A stretch of DNA of 64,000 nt from Varroa destructor (taxonomy: Eukaryota; Arthropoda; Arachnida; Mesostigmata; Varroidae). The stretch is from NCBI RefSeq assembly GCF_002443255.2, contig NW_019211455.1:32267778-32331777 (forward strand). The letters are read 5' to 3'. This document shows positions 27,220-39,782 of the stretch, in pieces. The position numbers and the translations under genes are program-made. The notes below the pieces were generated by a model. It did not search any database and had not been told where the DNA came from. It was given only the letters and a program-made list of their open reading frames with translations. Every line of letters begins with the position of its first letter. Position 1 is the first letter of the stretch.

Positions 27220-28970
27220 GTCAGCTTACCTCAAAAACAAGGTAGAAAACATTTGCCTTATATTAAAGCAGTATTCGATTACATAATTTGCTTGTCCACA
27301 ATGTTGCCCTTTTGTAAGAAACTAAAAGTGAAAAGTCTCCTATTCAAAACAGTAAATCTCATCTATCTCATAGAAACTAGGAACTTTCCTTACTGGGTTG
27401 TCTTTCAAGGGCAACTGCTTTCTGAAAATTCAATTTTCTGCCATCCAAATCCAGCTTAACAGATTCGAACTGGAAAATAACTTACTTAATATGCATCTAC
27501 AGTAAATACGTATTTATTCATGACGTTTCTCCACCCCTTATTCAATCAGTGGATGATGATGCACATTCTATTCGTTGGCGCTGTCTTCGCGGCATGATGT
27601 CAAGTTTTCGTATAGATCAGCGGAAAAATTGTCTCTGATTTCTTAAATCCTCATTTATGGTGATCAAGGTCAGGACCCTCGTGGCCGACAATTAGTTCCG
27701 CGTAACGCCTATTAGAGATTAGTGCCCTCAATAAAGACTCCGTATTTAAGCAATAACGTACAGCTTCCTTAGATTTGTGGCAGCTTTGCGTGTGACCGAC
27801 AAAGGAAGCCAGTCAACTCTAGTATTACGATTTGACCAATTTTTTCTTAGCTGACGTATCCAGCCGTACCAGTATGACGGGACAGATTTTACGTTTATGT
27901 AGTTGCGTCCACCGGGTATCTAGTATTTTGTATAAATGCCGTTTTTTCTCAATGTCAATCGTGACTTGTACGGAAATATTTTCACTATGAAGGTTGCATA
28001 CGTTTCTGAGAGCTTTCTATTGGTATCAAAATTAATCTCCACAGAAATATCGAATTTTTAGTTGCTCATTCTTTGTTAGATAAGCAATAATCGGCACCGT
28101 CATATTATTAATGCATTAGTAAAAGCAGATATACAGCGTCAGGCATCGCGGTCTCTTTAAGCAGTACAGAAAACATAGCATATTGATACTCAAAACATGT
28201 ATCTATTGATAAAATGAATTGTTATTATTATGAATACTATCTAATTTCAGCATCTGATAGTAAGTCCACCTCATTGTTAGTCCCCCATGTACTGTACCCC
28301 ACGTTGTAACAATCCTTTTACTATACGGCCTGCTCTTTTGTTTATCAATATACGAAAGTTTTTTTTTATTTTTTCATAAAATGTAATCCAGTGCAGTACT
28401 TTTGGTCGCTGGCTGATGAGAACATTTGTACATAAAAGATTTCTAAATGGGATGTTTTTAATTTGCTAAAAAAATAATTCTAAAGGCTCAGATAATACCT
28501 TAGAATCGTGAGTGGGATTCCGCATAGAAGAGATGTAAGATTTCAAAACCAAATATCCGTTTTGTCTGCTATAGGTAGCCCTCCTAAAGGTATCTAACTT
28601 ACATGTTAAAAACAGTTTTCTTGGACTCATAATCTTCACGAGATTGAACAAGAGATCTAGATTTTTACTACACGTCGGGAGTAGTTATTTTCACAATTTT
28701 GCATTCACTAGATAAACCCCGCTCTATTGCTAGAAGAAATAGCGATCCATAAAAAAATAATCTGATTGGGGTGTTTGATCTCTCTGTGAATGCTAATGTT
28801 CCCGGCTACTTTATTTATGGCCAATGACGATGTACATTTTGTTTCAGGAGCTTTTTAGAACTTTACAAACCTAAGCCATTTAAAAATACGAGAATTAACC
28901 GTGTATTTTTTTTTTTATTCTAATCACAAAACGGTGATGCCTGTTTTTTTGCAAGCTTATATAACGCCAT
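27220..28970. other. No gene seen
   Basis: AT-rich spacer with T and A runs. Confidence 0.45.
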
Positions 28971-29285
28971 GAAGCTATTGAGATGTCTTCGGTGCAGTTA
29001 TAAGTAGGAACGAGTGGGATTTTATCACGCCTGCTTGATAAAATCGCGCTGCGCCTCGAATACCACACTTGTCAGACCCTGCGATAGTCAATGTATTGTT
29101 GCATCGGTTTGGCATTGGCCATACCAGCTGGGGGTGAGAACTCGATGCTGCTCCAGAGTTAGTCGCTATCCGAAGCACAATTGCAAGCTCAGGAACAGGT
29201 GACGACCGTGGGTGGACCACGAAGTTACGAATGTCCCGAACCTATCGTCTGAACAAATGATCCCCACGAGCACATCATTCACGCG

Positions 29286-29961
29286 TCATCGGCCTACATC
29301 GCCAGGCATATTGCCACTTGGACTACCATCAAACGCTTCATTATACTTCTTGCAGTTTAAATACGTTCGTCTATCATTTGATCTTCTTTTACGAGTCACT
29401 GAGTTTAGCGTAGAATAACATGTATACAATGAATGGGTATCATGTGTAGACATGGATGGATCAAGGCAGGAATGTTTATTGCGGCAATTAGCGTGTGAAC
29501 GTGAATACACGTCGCACAGCGAAATGCGCGCTGGCAACATATCCATTCCGCTTTCGTCTTCCGTCAATTCTGGGCCGTCCATTGGCGCTGCTGCTGCTGC
29601 TGCTGCTGCCGATGGTGGCGCCTCAGTTAGAACGACAAATTTTCGGTGTCATTTTGTATGATGTATAATATCGAATAAAGCTCTCAAGTCGATCGATGGG
29701 CCATTGGCAGTCAATGGCACTGCGCCTGTCAGTTCTTTGGCGATGTCGCTGCGGCCGTTACTACTGTAGCTAGAACAATATTTATATTGTTGAGTATTTG
29801 GTTTCGCCTCAAGGCGCGTCGGGACTATCGTCGCCGGACCGTTTGCTATTCCTTCCGGCTGTTTCGGGTTCAAGCTAGTGAACACGCTAATACTCGGCGG
29901 CGGCAGTAGCATTACCGCGGTGAGCAACAGCAACAACGTGAGATCAACGCCGCTATAGTTG
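29286..29961 (-). CDS. Candidate CpG-rich frame with hydrophobic leader, one in-frame TGA
   Basis: One minus-strand frame is open from about 29961 to 29286 except for a single TGA at 29649-29651. The upstream part (about 95 codons) starts with a Leu-rich leader (LLLLLTAVMLLPPPS) that resembles a signal peptide, though no ATG precedes the leader; the only ATG lies inside it. After the TGA comes an Ala run from the GCT/AGC repeat, then an ATG in strong context (GCGCCAATGG) at about 29582 that starts a 98-codon frame with acidic and Cys residues. Either these are two exons, or a 5' leader and a real start at 29582, or a pseudogene. The opposite strand is also partly open because the block is GC-rich. 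Product unknown. Confidence 0.3.
29587..29609. repeat. (GCT)n trinucleotide repeat
   Basis: Seven full GCT units. It encodes Ala on the plus strand and Ala in the candidate minus-strand frame; it lies just upstream of the ATG at 29582 on the minus strand. Confidence 0.95.
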
Positions 29962-30269
29962 CCTCAATTCGCTCGCCGCTTGCCATTGAACGCCAGGTGC
30001 GCGTCGCCCCGTTTTTGACGACCGCGGGGCACCCCGGCGCGTCGTAATACGCGAAAGACTGAGTAAATAACTATGTCGAGCCGTTGCCACCATCGAGTGC
30101 CTCCCCCGAAAATGTCCTTCGAAGGTCAAAAAAAACAAACGACGACGACATCGTCGAGTAGTAGCAGTGATTGGACAACTGCCCCAACGGGGCGATGTTG
30201 AGACAAGCACCGAAGCGCGCAAAAGCAGAGAAGCAATATTAACAGTAAACAGCTCAAACATACATGTCT

Positions 30270-32200
30270 GTACGGGAATTTAGACGCATAAATTTCGCCG
30301 GATCAGTGTCCAATGAGAAGAGAAGCTGCCGTTAAGGCTGGGATGCAGAGGAACTAGGACAAAAGGGTTCATCACTGTTACTGACGCTACAGCGGGAATT
30401 AGAAAACTGCGAAGCATCAACTGAAGTATCGTATCGACGAGAATGACCATTTCGTTAGGGTGGTGGTTCTCAGATAATTATATTAACTGAGTTGCTGGAT
30501 ACCGAAGAATTTGCTCCTGATGCTACCTTAATGGATAATAAATTGAAAAATATTTTGCCATTCACACGAATTAGAGTGGCTTAATGTTGAATTGTAGTAT
30601 GTGATTACTTAGAGGCAGCGTTTAAGATTTATCTTTTTATTTAAAACAAGTTGAGTATTGTGTTTTTACAGGCATGAGACCATAGGCCTTTGTTTAAACA
30701 AATGATTTAATGGTGTGCAACATTTTTAGAAGCGCATAAGGCTAGCCTAACATAATGATTATAGCCAGATATTTTTGTCACACATTGAGAAATTTATACT
30801 GCATTTTAAAGTACTTTTGGTCACATTAGTGGTCAAACATTTAACCTTGGTTTGTTTCACATTTATGCACTACGTACAAATATTGGCAATCGGACAGTAC
30901 CTCAAAAGCACCCATTTTAAACAACTATATATACTATATATATATATATATATATATTGAGGCGGATACGGCAGTATTTTCGGACTGCTAGGAAGTTTTT
31001 GTAAAGTGACAACGCTTCTGGGTTAACTCACATTTTGTGGGCAGGCACATATATAAGGCACAATAATACATATTATTTACAAGCAAATGAGATGTTTCAA
31101 TACCATGCGACATGTGCAAATTGCATAATTTAATAATGAAGTTATTTTACTGATTGAGAACAAATTGTAAATCCTCTGCCGGTGCCTCGTTTGGGTTCAC
31201 CCATAGACATGTTTCTACATTATGAAATATCGGCATATTTCTTCATAAACCCGTAAAGAAGCATAATTTCATTGTTAATTAAGCCTATTGAGCTCGTGTT
31301 TAAGAAAAAATTAGCGTCTTGCTTTGTCTCTCAGTATACTGCTCTATGGATATATACCACATTTATAGAACGTATTTATCGTATATCAGTACTTTTTCTT
31401 ATTGTTCTCAAGGTGTATTTACTACTGTTTCAGTAGAGAAAATAAATTGTCGTCGTTGTAAGCACATGGCAATAGAAAAATTTGGCTGTGCCACAAAGCT
31501 TTCCTTGGCATGATGCAATAGCAAATCAAACTGGAACTAAAAAAATCCGGTTGTGCCCCAAGCACACAGATAGCGCATAGCTTACAGCCCTTTCTCGCTC
31601 ATTGGATCACATATTAAAGAACAGGCCAATGGCTCAGCTGATCTGACCACTCGTTGGCCTTATTGCAGCCCTAGTTAATTTCAAGCAAGAAAAATGCCTT
31701 TTACTAAAATCATCGTCAATTGGCCTCTCTTGCTCAAAGGGCGCTCCGTTAGTACCGCGAGGTGTTTGGCAATTGATTATAAACTTATTCGATGCTTTGG
31801 TCGGTTAGCTCGAGATTTATAGGCAGCCAGCGAATTCGTTAAGTCAAGGAGCAGTGTTGCATTAGACCCTCTGGCAACGTTTACCGCCTTCCAATCGTTC
31901 AAACTCGTCAGACTGCTGGAGAATTTTTAGCCAGCTCGATTACTACTTCTTGACTGTTCCTGCACTCACATATGTAGGGGCAATGTACGCTTTGAAATGC
32001 CATCATAGTGTTGTTTCAGCCGTAGCCTCAATTACAGAGCAGGGCACAGAATTTTTAATGTGTGTGTGTTTGTGTACGTGTATGTTTTAATTAAAACACC
32101 TTCTTCTGCATTTGCGGGTAAAAAATAACGACGGCGGCGGCGGCAAGCACCTATGTCCTTCTAATCGATAACGAAAACCCGCACGTATGTAAATCACAAC
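30270..32200. other. No gene seen
   Basis: AT-rich spacer with a (TA)n tract and a short TG-rich stretch near 32060. Confidence 0.45.
30935..30957. repeat. (TA)n microsatellite
   Basis: Pure TA run. Confidence 0.9.
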
Positions 32201-32230
32201 AAATGTAAAATGCTGAAACTTTAGTTTTAC

Positions 32231-32500
32231 CTATATAAATCGGCTTTTGTATTCGGAGTTTCGTTTGTCCGCGAACGCACAAGGTTTACTGCGCATGCTG
32301 CCGAAAGATGCGTGAATGCCGTGTTGACCGCATAGATAGTTAAAGCGTTGCATCGCTTGTCTCGCTCTCAGATTGTTTAATTTCAAGGTAACGTGAAGGT
32401 TACGTGTCACTATGTACTCCAGATGCATAAGAAGTTGTGATAGATATAATGCCTCTCCAGTACCATCTTTAGAACATTTGGCAAATTTCTCAAATGGATT
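32231..32500 (-). CDS. Candidate exon ending at TAG that is also a donor site
   Basis: After CCTAAGTTTGCAG a minus-strand frame of 89 codons reads NPFEKFAKCSKDGTGEALYL and continues with Leu, His and Arg-rich sequence. It ends ATATAG|GTAAAA, so the terminal TAG overlaps a donor-like site. It could be a terminal exon or an internal exon read in another phase. No family recognised. Confidence 0.3.
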   Translation of the reverse strand, partial: NPFEKFAKCSKDGTGEALYLSQLLMHLEYIVTRNLHVTLKLNNLRARQAMQRFNYLCGQHGIHASFGSMRSKPCAFADKRNSEYKSRFI

Positions 32501-32867
32501 CTGCAAACTTAGGAAGAACCCATATGATAGAAATTGTTTCAAATGGTTCTATAAATACCCTAATATTGAAATACCATGTTACTGACCAGTATTTATAATT
32601 TTCTTTTTTTATAAAGTTTTCGATGATTGTCGGCAAAGGCTAATAAATACAATTTGATTCATATTCAGATATTTAAGTAGCTTTTGGCAGTATACCTACG
32701 AAATGTTTGTAGGCTTCGAAGCTGTTCTCACTTCGCCCAAACGAACTTAGCTTTAAATACCTTCATCAACACCCGCAAACGTGCTTAACCTGATAGCAGC
32801 GATACTTTAAGGGAATAGGATTACAGCAGATGATGGAGTCTTAAAGGTGCTAAAGTCCTCTCAGACT

Positions 32868-33057
32868 GCAGGTGTGGCCCAGACTGGTAACTTAGGAATT
32901 TTTCCAATAAGATGAAGGTTGTCCTCTCCAGAGACGATTTAGTTATTGCCGAAAGCCGTCGCTTCCATCTGCAGCAGACCCTAACAAGGTTACATTTTGC
33001 CGTCTCGAATTAAACTCATCTATCAACATAACTAAAACCGAGGCAATGAAACTGAAA
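32868..33057 (+). pseudogene. Non-LTR retrotransposon reverse-transcriptase fragment
   Basis: A short decayed stretch carries reverse-transcriptase landmarks in order. GVAQTGNLGIF (about 32871) resembles the GVxQGxxLSPLLF block. DDLVIAES at 32934 matches the catalytic (Y)ADDxVL block and is followed by LQQTLTRL. After a frameshift near 33000, INITKTEAMKL (about 33024) matches the xIN.xKTxxM block of RTE/CR1-like elements. The gap between the first two blocks is too short, so sequence has been lost. A later KLRSAYYRKT (about 33150) may be more of the same element. It lies directly upstream of the mariner relic, so this is a transposon graveyard. Confidence 0.55.
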
Positions 33058-33810
33058 TGAAGTGGCACAGTTATGATTCGTGATATGCTGTCTTTATGGC
33101 AAAAAGCTGTTATATGTTAATAATAAAGGTTGCTGCTCTGCTACCAAAGTTACGTTCAGCATATTACAGAAAGACTCAGGAGGATCTTGGTAGCTTCGTC
33201 TTCAACACCTAGTTACCGATCGTTCCTGTTAGCCGCTTACGACTTCGAAGTTTACCGTGTGCGGGGATAGTTTAATGTGGGTTGATCTCACAGTGGAGAA
33301 TTTCGAGGATTTGAACACCGAACAAGGGCCTCGTTCCCCGAAAAAGCCGTGCGATTCTACTAGACAACCCGAAACAAATTTGTCTACTTCCTAGGGACGA
33401 TGTTACTGTTCACCTCCATTGCCAGTTCAGTCTATCAGCAACCCCAGCACTTCAAGAACGCCTGGTAAAATAAGATCAATCCCGAACTGCATCAAACGGA
33501 ACCATCATAGACAAGATCAAGAGTTCTCCTATCTAACAGATGTGGAGTGATACGCTGTGCAGCAGGCGGTTTTTATCATCGCCTACACAGGGTATAGGAG
33601 TTCCATGAACTTAATAAAAAAAGCCGTCATATGTAATGTATAGGACAGCAGGTAAAGCTTGACGTGCCAGGTTGTGTCTAGAACGTTACCTGAAAAAGGT
33701 GAGTAAATGAACTTGACTGATATGTACCATTCCAAAGAGTTCTTTCTTCTCTGAAATTTGTAAATTTATTCTGCTATGAACGCACTGTTACGTCAATTTC
33801 AGACACCAAA

Positions 33811-34720
33811 GATGGAGTGCACTCCAAAGAAGTGCCTTTTCATAACCTGCACCCTGTTGTTTTTTACCGAAGAAAAAAACTGCTGAAACAATCTGGGTAT
33901 TTGTACCATGTACAGTGAGATCTATCAAAATGGAGAGACTGCTCCAAGGAGTTTCCGAAGTTTAAAAATAGAACTTTGGATTGGGAGGGTGCATCCCAAC
34001 TCAGTCGACCTGTTCGAGGTTAATGAGAACCTCAAATGGCAGAAAAATACGTCAGCTAGCCGAGGAAGGAAACTATTGTGATGTATCCATTTTGTCAAAA
34101 ACGAAAATGCAAAAAAGGGCGCGCTATCTACTGGGTAAAGCGCACAAAGAAATACGATTTTTTATTGTACTTTAACATCTCTCTATACAGCCAAATTACA
34201 GGTTTCTACATAGAATTATGACCGATGAAGAAACAGAGAAAGGAATGGGTAACATCGGCAGATAAGTTTAACCTGAGAAAAGCCTGGTCTCCATCTCAAG
34301 TAGGTGATTTTTTGCGTTTGCTTGAACCAGATGGGTTCTATACAGCAAATGCTTGAGATGAAAAAAGGACCAACCAAGATCTGTGTATGGCTTAGCTTCG
34401 TCTAGCGAATGAAGCTATCCAACAGAGAACAGACCCGATAGACGAAGCAACGTCATCCTCCTCCACGATAGTATCAGGCCACACAGGATGAAAGCTGTAA
34501 AAGAGGCAATACTCTCCAAACATCGCTTCGTTGAAGATTATCTTCGTTTCCGTTAAAACTCCATAGCTCTACATTATACAGTGAAGAAAATTTTGAAGCC
34601 GGGATCGGCAAATTTTTCAACACCAGAGCTGAACATTTCTGACGAGACGTAATAAATAAATTGATCTAAAGATGCGAGAATATCGTGGACAGCGACGACG
34701 AATATGTAATAAACCAATAG
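33811..34720 (+). pseudogene. Decayed mariner-family transposase
   Basis: Several blocks in order match mariner transposases across three frames. An ICTMYSE block (about 33905) corresponds to the N-terminal helix-turn-helix region. NGRKIRQLAEEG and a downstream LGK (about 34035-34145) match the second DNA-binding helix block. DK near 34261 followed by RKAW.P.Q matches the first catalytic Asp block. LLEPDG then NQDLCMA and LRLANEAIQQ follow. VILLHDSIRPH at 34452-34484 is the second catalytic Asp block. INKLI and ENIVDSDDEYV (34645-34710) form the C-terminus. The third catalytic Asp block appears deleted. There are many stops and frameshifts, and the spacing between the first two Asp codons is about 69 rather than about 93, so it cannot be active. 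I could not find the terminal inverted repeats. Confidence 0.8.
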
Positions 34721-35065
34721 GTTGCTAGAATTTTACTAAAACCTTGTAAAAAAGATTAAAAAAAATGGAAATTACTCATATTTTAAAATACTATTCTTAA
34801 TGAAATTTGCAAATTTTAATAATAATTTTAAGTACTAATGAGCGACACATAGATTAGATAGTATTGATCCGTTGGAAAATATATCCAAGCTGTGGCCCCT
34901 ACAAGGATAAACTTGTATCCAATGTGATTATTAAAATTAAGTCACTGAAAGATATTAGCTGAGAATAAAATAAACCCACGTTTTTAGAGGACAACCATTC
35001 AAAGTTTCTAGAAATTTAGCTTTAGAAGTATGTTGTGGTCAGGCTTCGAAACGGGCATAGACACA

Positions 35066-35132
35066 TTTTGTTTCGTGCTAGGGCGCCAGTGGTCTGATGG
35101 AAACCCTATGGCGATATCGGACGTAAAACGTA
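35066..35132 (+). repeat. Dispersed repeat, copy 2
   Basis: Direct-orientation partner of 9395-9481, about 70% identical by eye. This copy has a stop in the shared frame. Confidence 0.5.
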
Positions 35133-35382
35133 GACTTCAGAATAGAGAACTTCAGCTCTATGCATGCCAACAATTATGAAGGATATTTCTAAGTTTAACT
35201 ACAACGTAAACGTGTACGTTTGTTCCATTCAGAAGTTATGAATGTTTGAAGCCGCACCACGTTGAGCCTAATGATATCCCATACATAGTAATTTAATGGG
35301 TTTGAACCTAGGTTGCTCGGTGGCCATATGCTTATTTGAAAATCTACTTAGATTCTGAGATAGTCAACCTTGCATTAAGCGG

Positions 35383-35820
35383 CTAATATGGTCTACTGAA
35401 AGATATATAACGTTTACCACGTTTTGGCATAATCTCACGGACACGAAAATAAATTTCCTCGATTACGGTTTTCCTTTTCCGAAAAAAGTACTGTGACATA
35501 TGACGTCCCTTTCGCCGGGCGCCACACTCAAGCCATAAGCATTGGTTGTGTCCTTTTTTCTGGAAATTACACAAGCTTACACAGCGAGCAATTCAGAGAC
35601 TATTTCTGTGTTTGATTTCTCTGTCGGTGCGACAAGGATTCCAAAGGGTATATGTCCGATGTCTAAGACACACGACAAATACACGAGCTACTCGTAAAGG
35701 ATCCATAAGATGATAGCCAAACCCAGCTGAAAATTCCCGTTTAACAACCTTATCGAAAATGGTTCTGTTTCTTGTCTGTTGTGGATGTTCGACTGTACCA
35801 CGTTCGAGTTTCAGTAACAT
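35383..35820 (-). other. Two adjacent minus-strand coding-like frames
   Basis: 35820-35593 is an ATG frame of 75 codons, basic, containing FSAGFGYHLMDPLRVARVF. It is followed on the same strand by a 63-codon frame (35574-35383) rich in Lys, Arg and Cys (QKKGHNQCLWLECGARRKGR). Together they could be a decayed transposon or gene fragment. Nothing is recognised and no splice sites convincingly link them. Confidence 0.2.
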
Positions 35821-36029
35821 GCTCGTTTGCTATGTCGTGCATTGTCGATATGAAGTTACCGAAGGTACTTCGCCCAAGGCGAGGAGGCAGAGTCGTAGGT
35901 TAGCTTTGTTGTTGTCTTTTCTATCATGTATACATACCAGTTTGTTTTCATCTTTTTCAGAACGGACATGTAATACCGGTTCTAGACGAACGCATTTGTC
36001 AAGCCGCGCGCAAAAAACAATCCAAATTT

Positions 36030-37810
36030 AAACGGATCGGTCTGTAAAGTTAGAGATAAAAGCTACCTGCCATGTTTTACACCTATAATTTGAGTTTCGT
36101 ACTAGGTAAAACTGAGACCTAGAGCTTTCTCAAATTTGATCTACAAACGGCATTTTTGAGTCGCTGACTAGTAAAAATAAACCGCTCAAGCGTTCACTAG
36201 GTACCAATGAACAGAGGTTCCAAGATCGTGAAAGGTCCATAGGTCGAGTTACTGCATGGCTTGAATATGATAGCTTGTGGGGCCGTCAGAAACGTATAAT
36301 TTTAATGCTCTGTAGTAATATGCTCCCTCTGGTCTTTCTTAAATCTTCTTCAGTATACGAAATAAGAACCAGGTCATTGTCTTAACGTGTAGCGAAGCAA
36401 CCAAGAGTATGCACTTCAACATACTATGCTAACTTCGGAACAGGCATAGGAAATGTCTGAGATGTTACTGCATGTAGCAGCATCGTTATGATACACCGCT
36501 GTTGCTAGAGAATTAAACACAGATTCATTTATATATTTTAGTCACTTCCCTAAGTGGAGTTTGTATTTGCTGAAAAAGGGAAGCGGTTAGCCGACGTGTT
36601 CCATCAAAAACAAGCGGCACTTGTTAATATTTGAGTGTAAACGGTTGGTGGGGTCGTCGGCATATATTGGTGTGTTATTAACAAATCGTTACGTGATTTG
36701 GCTTGTCTTCACTATGCGCTAGATTCAACGAAACACAGTCAAACAAGAAAGAGAAATACTAAAATACATGGCAATCTACTTCGATGATGTTCATCATGAA
36801 GCCCGATACCGTTTAATTGATAACTCCTTGTTTATACAGTAGCATCACGTATTATTCGCAAATTTCTTAGCTACCAAGCTATTATATATACAAGAAAAAT
36901 TCGTATCTAATCTAAATTTATCAAGTACCTTACAAAGCTCGGAAACTACATGTATATTATGTGCTTCACCGTATTTAAAACTCTAGTAAGCCATCAGCCA
37001 TCTTCTAGCCGACTTTGATTCTGTCTATATAGTTAAATCGTAGTTTTTTTTGCTGCACAAAAGACCTGACTCCGTCAATGAATCTTTCTTTTTGCAATGA
37101 ACTGGCACTTATGTTATGCTCAGAGGTGGCAAATACATATCTGCTAACTTTTTTCTATAGAACTACGATCATGATGCGCAGTCTCCAAAAATATGTGGGC
37201 GGCAAAAATCGCATTATTATAGCTGCTCGTTGCTTTTTGAATAGATATTTACCTGGAACTACTTTATGACGACCTGATGTACTTCAATAATTCCTAACGA
37301 GGAAATTCTGAAACGGCGTCGTGCATTTTGAATTCACTGAGGCAAGTGGGTGCTGTGGTTGAAGTTCAATCAATAATACACCTCTGCGAAATTTTTTAAC
37401 TCCGCGCTATTACTATGCATCGGATGCGCCAAACTGAAATTTTGGTACCATCACCTGTACCATAAAAAGGCATTTTCCAATTCATGATATAGAATTCAAT
37501 TTATTCGTTCTCACAATATATCTGAAAATGAAGATCATAGACATAGATTTAAGCTACGTTTATTTTCTAACGTTCAACGCTCGTCTCTGCCTTTTTCTTA
37601 GCGAAATCCATTTATCTGTTTTTGCCTCATCTTTTACTATCTCATTAATTGTGCGAGCATATATATATACGCACTCCTTTTCTGTAGATCCATTGTTTTC
37701 TCGTCTCCGATCTTTTCATTAAAAACAACTTAATTAATGTTAAGCAACTTAACTTCACAAGAATTGATATGCACTAATTAACTGCTCGTTTTTAATGGAA
37801 CCACTTTTCA
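36030..37810. other. No gene seen
   Basis: AT-rich spacer with chance frames only. Confidence 0.45.
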
Positions 37811-37844
37811 CTATTGCTGTTACTATGGGGAGCGTTAACTGCAG

Positions 37845-38023
37845 TTAGCGACAAGTGGAACATTAACGAAGAGACCTATGGAATCTTCAACGAGTGCCTA
37901 CCGCTAGAGCTGGTTCAATGGGAGTCCGGATGGGGATCGGCTATCAACGGAATTTCAATCGATGCTATCGATATCTGGAAGATAACGATGGTCATAATGA
38001 TAGAAAGAGACGGCGGAGGAAAG
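37845..38023 (+). CDS. Candidate internal exon, 179 bp
   Basis: Preceded by GCGTTAACTGCAG and followed by GGAAAG|GTAAAAG. The open frame reads SDKWNINEETYGIFNECLPL and ends in a hydrophobic then Gly/Asp-rich stretch (ERDGGGK). Codon and residue use look coding, and the frame stays open well past the donor. Not recognised. No neighbouring exon could be fixed. Confidence 0.3.
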
Positions 38024-39470
38024 GTAAAAGTCAAATGGCTTTACCTAGGTCCAACTTATGTACGTGATATTGTTTAGTCTCGAAGTAGTGATCTGCTTTG
38101 TTTGATTCCAAATTTTGTTCTTGATACCATTACCATTGACGGCTGCTGTCAATGGGGCTGCCTTCTTCATAAAGTCAACTAGACCCGGAGACGTGTACGG
38201 CGCCGTCTGACAATACACAGATTATCTATGGGCCCTATCTGAAACCTGACTGAACTGATCAAATCGCTCCTTGAGAACTCTCTGCATGGACGCTTCATAT
38301 GTTGAATGATCGCGAGACATTAGCACAGTTGCGAGGCAATGTGGTATGGCTAGAGATATCACTTATTTGTGTGTCGACACCCTGAAGGACTGAAACTGGA
38401 TGATCCGCTTGCCAGCAATGAAGAAGCGATAGGAAAGTGACATCGATTAAAGTGTATAGCATTTAGGTATTAAAAAATAGATGTTCTTATATGGTTTAGT
38501 AAAACCTGCGCTAGTAAAGTAGATTCTAGGCTCACACATCTTCCCGTATAATCGCTTTGTGCTAACTTCCTGTTCATATCTTTATTTATCTACAAAATTT
38601 GGGCTCACTTCGGATGAAAAACCCCGAAAGCGCCGAAACACAGCCGGTTTATTAGGTAGTACGATGAAAAGCGGCAAAGATAGACCCAGATTATTGTCTG
38701 AGAAGGGCGATAATGAGTTCTCGATGGAAGAAACCTACACGACGAATAGACAATTGATAAACAACAAGATATTCAATACAGGGTTTTCATCATGTATTTA
38801 GCCAAAATGATCTCATAGCAATGACTTTAATGCTTTAAAATGCTTGAAATTATAAATAGTTGTAATAGTAATACCTAACCCAGACGATGACAAACTATAG
38901 GCAAAACTACGCACGGACGTACTAAAGATAAACATCATAGTCTAAATAGCTTTTGCTATGATATTTTGACAGGAAATCGTCATTACCTCTCTTTCCTTTC
39001 AATCAGAGCAACGCCAAGGACCATGAGCAGTAAACTCAAGAAACGAAATCAATACAGGTTTTTTTTTTTTAATTGACATTATCATACTCGTTAAGTCAAA
39101 TGTAAAATTCACCTGTGAGTCTCATAGACACAGACGTTCGATCGACACCAAATAAGAGGCCTTCGACGTACGTTTATACCTACGATACACTTTACTTTTA
39201 AATATTGCTTTTTAAGCCTTTTTAGCAGTGGTACCATATTTTATCAAACGATGTCATACAGCTGACATGTTTTGTTATGTTTGCTTCGATATAGCTGAAT
39301 GGAATTATCACGCATTAATCATCACAACATTATAATATAATTGGATATATATACCACCGATTTAGATCGTCTACACATTCTTGTCATGTGGTTTTCCTCG
39401 ACGAAAGCTCAGACAACAATCTTACAACATATCCGATGCATATATGCTTTGGCTTATCATTTTGTTTCTT

Positions 39471-39782
39471 TTAAGGATCAAGCCGACTTCTACTAGTCTG
39501 TTCCGTCATAGTTTTTTCGTCGTTTATCCCTGTTCTTAAGCTGTTGGACCTTTTTCGCCGTAACGTTGCCCTCGAGCGGATCAAGCTCTGGCTGTAACTC
39601 CCTTAGTAAAAGGCAAAAATAGGTTTTTTTTTTCTTTTTTTTAATTAGGTCCACGTTTTGTTACCTGTGCTCCGATAGCCGTAGCTTTCGGTTCCCTCAA
39701 GTTTCTTACTAGCTGGGGTAGTCGTAACAGCTAACTTCAGCTCAAGCTTTTTGCGACACATTGGCGAATTTCTTATAGCCAT
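39471..39782 (-). CDS. Candidate two-exon small basic protein (about 82 residues)
   Basis: Exon 1 runs from ATG at 39782 (context GAACATGG, with in-frame TAA nine bases upstream) to 39665, ending ACAG|GTAACA. Exon 2 (39601-39471) follows a 63-base intron that carries CTAAT and ends TTTTGCCTTTTACTAAG. The two exons are in compatible phase and end at TAA, giving about 39+1+42 residues. The product starts MAIRNSPMCRKK, is rich in Lys, Arg, Ser and Thr, and has no recognisable domain. A second frame of exon 2 is also open (ends ...NYDGTD), so the reading is not unique. The intron-exon structure is the only evidence. Confidence 0.3.

Noticed and set aside
27461..27480. Reverse-complement TTCGAATC resembling a tRNA T-loop
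   Set aside because: The flanking bases do not form a T stem, and no acceptor or D arm is present.
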